NCBI GenBank assembly: GCA_035578175.1
Contig: JAQMRL010000006.1
Location: forward strand, 28,280,393-28,344,392
Source of the DNA: Catonia carolina
Lineage: Eukaryota > Arthropoda > Insecta > Hemiptera > Achilidae
Reading direction: 5' to 3'
Length of the DNA: 64,000 nt
Shown here piece by piece: positions 56,202-64,000 of this stretch (within the stretch, counting starts at the first letter, position 1; each line of letters opens with the position of its first letter). The position numbers and the translations under genes were made by a program. A model generated the notes under the pieces. It made no database searches and was not told the DNA's origin. It worked only from the letters and a program-made list of their open reading frames with translations.

Positions 56202-57089
56202 CAGAGTGATTTTTCAGTCCTGTTACAAAATTGTTAATATCTGGTACTTTTTTCTAAGAAAGGGAAATTTTGTTTTGCGACACAAGGTTGGTAGCCCTTC
56301 ATAACCGATTTAGATATGGCAGTATGAGTTGAATCTCCTTGAGCTGTGTAAAATTTTGTGGTCGTGTTACGAACAGAATGTCTTTTACCCTAGAACAACG
56401 GGTTTTAATTCTTCAACAATATTTTGCTACAAAATCGTACGCAAAAAAATGTCAATTTCTAGGCTAACAAACCAATTTCAAAAAACAGGTAGTGTTTGTG
56501 ACAGAAAATGTAGTGGTCGACCAACTCTCTTGACAGATGATGTTTTAGAGAATGTGAAAACAAGACTGTTCAATACTCCATGGAAAAGTTTACGAAAAAC
56601 TTTCCTCGCAAGTTGGTTTGTTATATTCAAGTTCAGAAATCTGCTAAAAAATTGAAATTGTATCCATATTACGTACGATTAGTCCAAGAGCTTCAGCCAT
56701 CAGATTTAAACAAACAATTGATATAACTGTTGGTTTAGGTCTTTCGTAAATGATAACGAAATCAAAGTTTTAAACACAGAGTTCTTTAGTGATGAAGCTT
56801 GGATCCATCTCGACGGTTATGTGAACAGTCAAAACACTCGAATTTGAGATGAATCTTTTACACTCACGTACGATTTCGTAGAAAACTATTGTTCAAGAAT
56901 GAAAACCTGTTATTCTAGGGTAAAAGACATTCTGTTTGTAACACAACCGGAATCAGCACAAAATTTTACACAGCTCAAGGAGAATCAACTCACACAGCCA
57001 TATTTTGTGCCACAAAACAAAATTTCCCTTTCTTAGAAAAAAATTACCAGACATTAACAATTTTGTAACAGGACTAAAAAATCACTCTG
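56202..57089 (+). mobile_element. Palindromic Tc1/mariner-type element M7
   Basis: TA-flanked, with ends CAGAGTGATTTTTCAGTCCT and the inverse. Inverted homology runs for more than 220 bp on each side (56202-56441 against 56867-57089), through the transposase start ATGTCTTTTACCCTAGAA into codon ~20 (AAATCGTACG). The 3' end is absent, as in M2 and M4. Its transposase family is the same as that of M2, but the ends differ. Confidence 0.9.
56379..56850 (+). pseudogene. Tc1/mariner-type transposase N-terminal part
   Basis: MSFTLEQRVLILQQYFATKS starts at 56379. A frameshift leads to LTNQFQKTGSVCDRKCSGRP and TLLTDDVLENVKTRLFNTPW. After a decayed stretch comes FFSDEAWIHLDGYVNSQNTR, holding the first catalytic Asp. 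It parallels the M2 relic (GSVLDEK, LTAEVLEDLKNRL) and reaches further before the palindrome junction. The second and third catalytic residues are missing. Confidence 0.82.
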
Positions 57090-57528
57090 TAGTTCGCCAA
57101 TTCTTTTTTCTTATTTTGAGCGCTGTGATGTAATTTTTTAACAGTAAAAAACATTAAAATTTCCTCTAAATCCATTTCTAAAATCTTTACAATTTTAACG
57201 TTCAAATTTTGTTTAATCTATTTTGTGTAATGAATGAAGATAAAACAGTTATGTATGCCAGAAAAGCTACTTTTGTTTGTCATGGAGTAGCATACATTTC
57301 ATTTTCCTCGCATTTATGACTTGTTGCGTATAAAAATATATTACACGACAATAAAGATTTATTTATATATTTTAACTCACTCAACTAAGTGAGTTAAAAA
57401 GATTTTCTGTTTCAACGGCAAAATTTGTATTCGTTCACATGAGTCAGCAACCGGCATCATATCGTGTGGTCTGGCGACTCGACATACTTGCGCTGCGCAC
57501 GATTACTTGAGTGAGACTCCTTTAGTGC

Positions 57529-57870
57529 TTGCCATTGTATACGGTTCATTTAATACAAGTGTTTCATATGCATCCTGATGATGAAGAATTGGTGTTATTG
57601 TGGTTACTTTACCGACATTATAAGAAACATACAAATAGACTTGTGTGGGTACACGAAATCGTAAGCGACCGCAAAACTAAAAGTATTTATTATCTCTTGT
57701 GTCCTCAAGTAAAAGAAGATTGCAAAAAATTTTTTAATTTCACCAGGATGTCGGAAACATCTTTTAATGAACCGTAGGGTAAAATAAAAGGTGATTTACA
57801 AAAAATTAATACAGTGATGAAAGAGAGTATTAATCCAGAAGAACGACTAGTTCACATAAAAAACAAAAAT
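57529..57870 (+). pseudogene. PIF/Harbinger transposase N-terminal relic
   Basis: Reads DDEELVLLWLLYRHYKKHTN, VHEIVSDRKTKSIYYLLCPQ and KKFFNFTRMSETSFNE, then after a small frameshift KIKGDLQKINTVMKESINPE and ERL. This is the N-terminal region of Harbinger (HARBI1-like, DDE_Tnp_4) transposases. The catalytic core is not present and I could not find terminal repeats. It lies about 1 kb from the 3' end of the BTB/BACK gene on the opposite strand. Confidence 0.75.
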
Positions 57871-58438
57871 AGTTATAGTTGTAAACTCAAATGTATTTAA
57901 TTTTAACAAAAGTTTTGAAAATTTACCTCGATTTCAACAGCAAACAGGTTTGTCGCTTGTAAACGCTTGTTCAACTCACAAGTGTGTGCTGCTTCACATT
58001 TAAACATTGTACGATGGGACGCCGCTGAGTGTTTTGACTCGTCGTCGAGAGAAAATGAGTGGTCGAATCAGTGGAAAAGCTGCTGGAGCATCAAGTGTGT
58101 AGTTAAATTGTAAAGTATTCTACCATTTGCCAAGTCGGCAGCCAACTTGACATAATGCTGACTCGTGTGTTTTAACGCTAAATGTTTATGAAGTTGTTTA
58201 TATTGTGTTAACTGTTTGGAACTTTCTAGAAGGCTTGTTAAGCAACCTATAAATAGATGTGCACTAGTCAATCCAGAATGAGTTAATTAAGAACTTATTA
58301 TTTTATAATAAAAGCCTTACTATTGCGATATCACTGGGTCACAAAGGTGGCCTTTTCTTGTTTTCTTTCGTTAAAAAGTTTAAGCGCTCATAATATATGT
58401 TACCTCCTATTAAATAAATAAATAAAATATTTTTCAAC

Positions 58439-58444
58439 TTTATT
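58439..58444 (-). terminator. Candidate poly-A signal of the BTB/BACK gene
   Basis: AATAAA on the minus strand, about 295 bp after the stop codon at 58738. Other AATAAA-like words exist in this AT-rich region, so the choice is tentative. Confidence 0.3.
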
Positions 58445-58737
58445 CGCAGTCATAAAACTAAAATTATTTTGATAATTTTATAATTAACGGAATTCCATTT
58501 TATTTTCAAAAGTATAATAATAAATAAATAAATTAAGATATAAAAAATAAATAAAATACACATTAATAACAGGTCAGTTATATAATACAATCTGAATAGC
58601 AATTCACTTAAAGAACACTTAGATATTATCATTAATTTAGTCCAACTAATATGGAGATATAATCTTGTGTAGGCCAAATTAATGACAATCTGTGAGGTTT
58701 CAATCCGCATCTATGTCAGCGTCTCTTTGGCCATGCG

Positions 58738-58911
58738 TTATATACCGTAATCGAAAGATTCAAAATCACTAAATCTCGAATCTTGTTTTTGAAGTCTTTG
58801 TTGACACGCTTCTAAATAGCTGTCTTGGATTCGATACATACCGGAGTTAGCTTGGAACATTAATGTTTCCAATATACGTTCATTTTTAATTGCCTTGCTA
58901 GGTAGTACTAC
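58738..58911 (-). CDS. BTB/BACK-domain protein, last coding exon
   Basis: Exon preceded on the minus strand by TTTTTTTTGGATTACAG (polypyrimidine tract and AG) and beginning in phase 0: VVLPSKAIKNERILETLMFQ, ANSGMYRIQDSYLEACQQRL, QKQDSRFSDFESFDYGI and stop. The text continues the protein of the exon at 61357-61593 without a break and has no stop, frameshift or repeat, unlike the transposon relics around it. A GGTATAT just before the stop could be a weak donor, so a longer form cannot be excluded. The product resembles, from memory, the insect BTB protein annotated as serine-enriched protein, but a search is needed to confirm that. Confidence 0.82.
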   Translation of the reverse strand, partial: VVLPSKAIKNERILETLMFQANSGMYRIQDSYLEACQQRLQKQDSRFSDFESFDYGI

Positions 58912-59003
58912 CTGTAATCCAAAAAAAATTAACACATTTTTAAAAATTCAAATAGAACACGACTTAAAAATTAACAATTTTAGTTTTTAATTTTCATAAC
59001 AAT

Positions 59004-59195
59004 TTTAATGTTGGTGTACTTTAATGGTTGGGATTCAATTAACTATCCTTTCTCTGGAATGATCGGCCTGAGTCTATATAAAACTACACCTCATTTATAT
59101 GTAATAAATATCATCCTGGGGTTGTATATTGTTCTAAATTTAACAAATGGTATAACACAAATTAGGAATAAAATTTTTTTAGTAACACTTTGTTT
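59004..59195 (+). repeat. SINE-B 3' part
   Basis: TTGGTGTACTTTAATGGTTG, AATGATCGGCCTGAGTCTAT and ACACAAATTAGGAATAAAAT: the body and 3' end of SINE-B in plus orientation, with no head. It lies in the last intron of the BTB/BACK gene. Confidence 0.8.
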
Positions 59196-59197
59196 TG

Positions 59198-59880
59198 TTT
59201 AGGTCATCAACCAAAAGGCTGGTTTGAACCTCTATTTTTTTTTTATTCCTAATTTGTGTACGTTGCAATCTGTTCAATTTAGAACAATAAGCAACCCCAT
59301 GACCCAATGAGATGAGGATGATGTGTATGACGTGTAAATGAGGTGTAGTCTTGTACAGACCCAGACCGACCATTCCTGAGAGAGTATGGTTAATTAAACC
59401 CCAACCATCAAAGTACACCAGTAATCACTGTCTAGTATTCAAATCCATATAAAAGTAACTACCTTTACTAGGATTTGAATCAGGAACCTTCGTCTCCAAA
59501 AATCAGTTGTTAAACAGCTGATTTTGGCGACGACTTTACCTCTAGACCAACCCGGTGGGTTAATCTCTATGAGCTAAGTAAAACGAGGAGTGAGGTGGTT
59601 TACCAATGCCTTCCTCACTGAGTGGAAAAATATGCTTGTAAGCATGTCAGGCCCTCTGAAAAACATCTACTTCCATCCTGCAAATTAAATTCGTTACTTG
59701 CAGAGGAGATAACTCTGACTGGTGTCTTTTACACCACTACCTCTTCTGTTCTTAAATGCTTCAGTCATATAATTAACTGACCATACAGTAAGAAACAGAA
59801 CTATTTTTTGTAGCCCTGGAACTAGCAGATCAAGTTCAAATAATTCAACACTCTACCTGCCTCTATGGGCAAAAGGTAAC
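59198..59880 (-). repeat. SINE-A copy split by SINE-B
   Basis: The 3' end (TTTGTTTAGGTCATCAACCA) stands at 59198-59225 and the rest resumes at about 59563 (CTCTATGAGCTAAGTAAAAC) up to CTGCCTCTATGGGCA. The block for the CACCACAGG region is missing (deletion near 59690). Confidence 0.85.
59226..59562 (-). repeat. SINE-B full-length copy, nested in SINE-A
   Basis: The minus strand reads AACCCACCGGGTTGGTCTAG (A-box region), GGTTCCTGATTCAAATCCTA (B box), the body (GGAATGGTCGGTCTGGGTCT, GACTACACCTCATTTACACG) and the 3' end CACAAATTAGGAATAAAAAA. SINE-A words CTCTA/CTCTAT on the two sides suggest a short duplication. It forms an inverted pair with the copy at 59004-59195. Confidence 0.85.
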
Positions 59881-59974
59881 AATTTATAGCTTTTATTCCC
59901 TAGGAACCGATCTGCAGAAAAATAATATACTGGATGACAAGTTGTAGAACAAGTAACACACTTTAAATACTTAT

Positions 59975-60147
59975 TTTTTTTTTTGGTTTAACGTCTGACT
60001 GCTTTGCAATTTCTGCTAATGCAGATGGTGGAGAATGATGATGTATGAAAATGAGTGATGAAAAAATGCCAGACCTGACCGGGAATCAAACCCAAGACCC
60101 CAGTGTAGAAGCCAGTTGCGCTAACCACTAGACCAACGGGCCGGCCA
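59975..60147 (-). repeat. SINE-C copy, type 1 head
   Basis: The minus strand reads GGCCGGCCCGTTGGTCTAGT, GGTTAGCGCAACTGGCTTCT, B box GGGTTTGATTCCCGGTC, then the tail CTGCATTAGCAGAAATTGCA, AGCAGTCAGACGTTAAACC and an A run. It is complete and lies in the last intron of the BTB/BACK gene. Confidence 0.88.
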
Positions 60148-60399
60148 TTGGCGTAGATGTACCATTTCCTATAGATGATGGCATTGACAAAAAATTGAAT
60201 GAATTTCAGGCCATTTGCTTTACAATAAAAAGATCCTTGTAGAAAAAAAACACGGCTGAAAATAAAGATAGAATTTTTCATGTGATGGCAGCCGCAACTG
60301 TAATATATTGATCCGAAATACGGGTTCCATTGGGAAGGAACAGAAGAACAAAGGCTGCAGAAATGAGCATTTTCTTACAAATGCATAACTTTAAACTCT

Positions 60400-60772
60400 G
60401 TCCATAATAGACAGGTGGAGTGTTGAATTATTTACACTCAATTTATTAGTTCCAGCGCTAAAAAAACAGTTCTGCTTCTTATTACATGATCACCAATTAA
60501 ATGACTTAAGTATTTAAGAACAGAAGAGGTAGAGGTGTAAAGACACTAGTTCGAGTTATCTCCTTTGAAAATAATGAATTTCATTATACAGCCGGACCCT
60601 GTGGTCGTGAAGGTGTCATTTGCAGGGTCATTAGAGGGCCTGGCATGTGATAAGCATACTTTTTCAATGTGGTGAGGAAAGCAATAGTAAACCACCTCAT
60701 TCCTCGTTTTTACTTAATAAAACTTCTAGAGGTTCAAACCAGCCTTTCAGCTGATGACCTAAACAACAAAAA
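60400..60772 (+). repeat. SINE-A copy
   Basis: GTCCATAATAGACAGGTGGA to AGCCTTTCAGCTGATGACCT and AAACAAC. A gap lies near 60605-60635, where the GAATGAAGT and GGAAAGTA words are lost. Intronic to the BTB/BACK gene. Confidence 0.88.
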
Positions 60773-61356
60773 GCATTCAAAGCTGCAAAAAAGTTAATAG
60801 TTCATTTATGCATTAATAATAAAATGGGGTTATAGGTAATATAATAGTTTTTGCTATAATAGTATAGCTGTTTAAAGTTTGTTATTGAATGCATTCTGCA
60901 CAAAAATGTGTGAAATAATGTGTACTCACCTTTTTAAAAATGTGTTCATTAAAATTTTTGATGTTTCAAAAAAAATTTTTGGAATCATTAAGAAAATGTG
61001 ACAACAAATATCTATTATATTAGCTATTTGTGAAACTGAATTCTAATATAATTCCAAAATTAGTTCGTGATTTGTACATCGGGATAATTCTTCCATGAAT
61101 ACAAAAACAAACAATAACTTTAAAATGATAAAAAAACAAAAAACATTCAAAAAGAAAGTATAAAAGAATACATTACAAAACTAATTAAAAAAATTTGTTA
61201 AAAAAAGAAAAGTTCATTAAACCAGAAAAAGTTAGGTAACAAATCATGCAAACCGTGCACTTCTAACGGAAAAAAACAAAAAATTAGAAAAACCAAAATA
61301 TATAATTTAAAAAATTATACAAATAAACTGAATACAAGAAATATGTTGCAAGTTAC

Positions 61357-61593
61357 CTTAATTAATTCCTGAGGTGATATTCTATAAAGTTTAAGGTCAC
61401 GAGCTAATCGTTCCATAATGCACTTGAATTCAAGTTTTGCATCTAATTTAGAAGATGTTTTTGTGCGAATTCTATGCCGGGCCCAGCTCAGCATTGCCTC
61501 AAATTTACGTACTTCTGGTACTTCTAAATTACGGCACATTATCATTTGTACCATTGATTCTGATAATGTAAGAAAATCGGGTGTCTGGAACAA
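61357..61593 (-). CDS. BTB/BACK-domain protein, BACK-region exon
   Basis: The minus-strand acceptor ATTTTTTTTGATCAG precedes LFQTPDFLTLSESMVQMIMC, RNLEVPEVRKFEAMLSWARH, RIRTKTSSKLDAKLEFKCIM and ERLARDLKLYRISPQELIK, then donor AAG/GTAACT. It is 237 bp and phase 0 on both sides. The pattern SESMVxMIMCRNLEVPEVRKFEAMLSWA is the BACK-domain signature of BTB proteins (helices after the BTB fold, usually part of adaptors for Cullin-3 ligases or other complexes). That role is family knowledge, not shown here. The clean frame through 79 codons amid decayed transposons argues for purifying selection. Confidence 0.88.
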
Positions 61594-61664
61594 CTGATCA
61601 AAAAAAAATTAATTAATTAATTTTAAATAAATTTAAATTTTACAATTCAATTTTTTAAACAATG

Positions 61665-62110
61665 TGTCACCGTCATCCCCTTTGATTAATAACTGTGCTG
61701 CCGACGTAGCGACAGAGGGAATCGCCAATAGTTCCGAAAGGGGCGGTGTACCGACAGAGGCCTTTTTCGCCAAGGTCAACACAATACCACAGCGCTCTGG
61801 GCGACTATAAAAAGAATGCTGGTCTGAGCCAAGAGATTCAATTCTGATCCCGACAGCAGACAAGACGTCCACCATTGGCACACAGCTACCGGACTCCAAT
61901 GAAGGCTCATCGATGACCCCACAAGAGAGATGATGATGCTTCCGATCGCTGACCCAACAGCGTAAGCCGTCGACCGGACCGTCATCACTTGCTGCCACAA
62001 GCGATGCCCACAGCAGCCCCTCGACCGAGCCTTATGCCTACCGGATCTGACGAAGCAGCCATCGAAGCACTACTGCGAGGGAAGAAGGTGACATCTCCGC
62101 TGAACGATGA
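61665..62110 (+). mobile_element. LTR fragment related to 19856-20497
   Basis: Starts TGTCACCGTCATCCCCTTTG and follows the solo LTR (GACCGGACCGTCATCA, CGACCGAGCCTTA) with substitutions and deletions. It stops after ACATCTCCGCTGAACGATGA, about 200 bp short of the LTR 3' end. It lies in an intron of the BTB/BACK gene, opposite to gene orientation. A CTATAAAAAG TATA box is retained near 61805. Confidence 0.82.
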
Positions 62111-62112
62111 TC

Positions 62113-62246
62113 ACTGGTCATTAGTGACTGATGGATTATGTAACATTTACTGTGGGATCTGACAAGTGAAAATTTCCAGACCCTGGCCAGGAATCAAACC
62201 TGGGACCTCCGCGTGGCAGGCTGATGCGCTACAGAGGCGATTAACC
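62113..62246 (-). repeat. SINE-D copy
   Basis: The minus strand reads GTGGTTAATCGCCTCTGTAG, CGCATCAGCCTGCCACG (A-box region), GGAGGTCCCAGGTTTGATTC (B box) and GGTCTGGAAATTTTCACTTG, then CCATCAGTCACTAATGACC. It abuts the truncated LTR exactly where the LTR stops, so this SINE or a deletion here removed the LTR end. Confidence 0.7.
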
Positions 62247-62249
62247 ACT

Positions 62250-62985
62250 TTTTTTAAATGTAAGTATACACTTTAAAAGTAATGATGATAAAGATCTGAG
62301 TAATAATGTTCTTAGAATGAAAATATAAAACACACTCAAGTGTAGTGTGTTTAAAAAAAAGACTAAACTGTGAGCAAAAATCAACCTAAACTTGACTGAA
62401 CTGTGCATAAATATCTTGAAAAATGAAGTAATTGAAGCTGAAAATGATGATGATTATGATGAAGATGATGCCAGTTTTGAGTTAACAATGATTAACAGTA
62501 GAAGTAGAAAAAAATGATTATAATATAATCATCATACAACATATTATAGAAAACATATTATATGTTTTCTGTATCTATTCTTTAAGAGGAATCAAATGAC
62601 ACTATTTTTGTTTCCGAATTCCGACTTTGCTTTCTAGAGTTCTAGTTTTAAGTTGCTTCCAGTCAAAACCGGAAACTTTAAATCTAATTCACGCTCACTA
62701 ACTTTTTGTGTAGATTACAAATCAGAAAACTGTTTGTCACTATCTCTTGTAGTTTTTGACATCATGGTGTAACAGACGAACAAAACAAAATAATAGACGA
62801 CAATTTTAAAAATTGCCAAAAACAAAATTGTACAGGTAAGTCCAATGTTTTAAATGTCCAGTATCTTCACTGTTATCGAGAAGATTAATTGCAAAGGATT
62901 TTGATGCTGTTTTCCAAATAAAGTTAAATTGTTAATAAAATAATAACAAAAATCACTTAAAACAATTTAATTTTAAATTATATTT
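62250..62985. other. Intron sequence of the BTB/BACK gene
   Basis: AT-rich. An ATGATGATG-rich patch lies near 62440-62475. No further exon recognised. Confidence 0.5.
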
Positions 62986-62988
62986 TAC

Positions 62989-63093
62989 CTGATGTGCTCT
63001 GGTCTCAACGAAAGCAAGAATCATGTTAACAAGTTCTGAAGCTGATGTGTATCTCCAATAATAGTTTTCTAATGAACATAACATGATACAAAC
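62989..63093 (-). CDS. BTB/BACK-domain protein, internal exon
   Basis: The minus strand has acceptor TTTTTTCAG, then 105 bp in phase 0: VCIMLCSLENYYWRYTSASE and LVNMILAFVETRAHQ, then donor CAG/GTAAAA. It joins directly to LFQTPDF of the next exon. The sequence fits the linker between a BTB-type domain and the BACK helices. Upstream coding exons, including the BTB domain and the start codon, are not found in the remaining 900 bp and must lie beyond the window. Confidence 0.78.
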
Positions 63094-63324
63094 CTGAAAA
63101 AAAAGTAGAAATTTTGTTATGCAAATTCAAAATTACTGAACAATACTTGATCAATAAAAGAACATAGCAGTTCTACAATGTATGAAACAAAAATCTCACA
63201 GAACTGTGAGAGAAGTGCCTAAATATTGCTGGAGACTACATAGAAAAGCAGTGTAAATTTCATTATCACTGAATACATAGTTTTTACTCTACATTAATTA
63301 TTTCGTTAACTATTGGATGTTATA

Positions 63325-63967
63325 GATACTGAAGTCATGAGATTGCCTTTTGTATATGAATGGGCTTTGAGGAAGGGAAGTAAAAATTTGCAGTACTGCC
63401 AACTTCAACAGTGAGACACTACTTGTACATTTCACTACCATGCAGTTTCTACATACATTTTGTAAGCTGTGGTTTATTCCGAGAAAATGTTTTCTTCATA
63501 AACCTTATAAGAAATAAATGTGACCTATAATATTACGTATAGCTTAATTACATGACTAAAAATATTTGATTTACTGTCATTACCAGCTACCTTATTCCAT
63601 TGGAACAAAAGTTTCTACCTAACCATTTCCTTTTTTTACCTGGTGTGAACAAAACTGTTAAAGAATAGCTTCTTCACATTTTTAAAGGCATTTTTGTTTA
63701 GCTTCAACTTCACAGCATTTTATTACACTGCATATTAGATTTATTTCAGCACTGTGTTTTCGAGAAACTAACATCTCTGTTTACGGTAACAAACACTTAT
63801 ATTCGTACAGTTAACCTAAAAAAGCTTCTGCAATATACTGTATACTCTGGGTATAGTATAAGTTGTTGTGTTGGTTGTAATGACATTAAAGCAGTCGCGC
63901 ATTTGCACTGATGCTTTCCCCCTTTACCCCTCGTTGCAAACAAAGGCAAACTCATGACTTACGTAAC
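63325..63967 (-). mobile_element. Tc1/IS630-type element T3
   Basis: TA-flanked. Ends are GATACTGAAGTCATGAGATT and the inverse of GTTACGTAAGTCATGAGTTT. It is the third member of the T1/T2 family, 643 bp, with only traces of the transposase start (GGTAACAAACACTTATATTC upstream of the relic ATG). It lies in an intron of the BTB/BACK gene. Confidence 0.8.
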
Positions 63968-64000
63968 TATACTTGTACAATGACAAAAAAATATTACTAA

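Overview
The window is AT-rich eukaryotic DNA, most likely from an insect. It holds spliced coding sequence with GT-AG introns, Tc1/mariner, pogo-like, piggyBac-like, hAT and Harbinger relics, an RTE-like LINE, several SINE families, a solo LTR and a young satellite. I see no prokaryotic operon structure, rRNA gene or CRISPR array. A hemipteran is possible, but I cannot fix the order from sequence alone.

Only one host gene is convincing. It lies on the minus strand at the right end. Three exons (63093-62989, 61593-61357, 58911-58738) join in phase 0 and encode the C-terminal part of a BTB/BACK-domain protein ending in a stop. Its introns are loaded with SINEs, an LTR fragment and a small Tc1-like element, and its 5' exons lie beyond the window edge. 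Every other long reading frame I could interpret belongs to a decayed transposon.

Left third (1-20.5 kb): scattered copies of a roughly 390-bp retroposon that I call SINE-A, a reverse-transcriptase relic (3.05 kb), a palindromic mariner (5.87-6.79 kb), two copies of a roughly 0.9-kb Helentron-like repeat (R900), a LINE fragment (10.0-11.2 kb), a second palindromic Tc1-like element (12.9-13.7 kb), and a 22-unit, 183-bp tandem array (14.6-18.6 kb) that is an internal piece of SINE-A amplified in place. A GC-rich solo LTR (19.86-20.50 kb) sits inside the target-site duplication of a SINE-A copy.

Middle (20.5-46.5 kb): nested repeats. A LINE sits inside a SINE-A with clean target-site duplications, a SINE-A sits inside a Tc1/IS630-like element, and a piggyBac-like element sits at TTAA inside a mariner relic. 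There are also further mariners (one palindromic), a hAT relic, a pogo-like element and a 246-bp near-perfect foldback at 35.5 kb.

Right third (46.5-64 kb): tRNA-headed SINEs, a CTAG-rich MITE, a pogo-like element filled with two SINEs, another R900 copy, a fourth palindromic Tc1-like element (56.2-57.1 kb), a Harbinger transposase relic and the BTB/BACK gene.

Two themes stand out. First, four of the seven mariner-type elements with recognisable transposase are palindromes, in which one end has been replaced by an inverted copy of the other. Second, the RTE-like LINE and SINE-A share a 3' hairpin plus CTGATGAC tail, which suggests that the LINE machinery moves the SINE.
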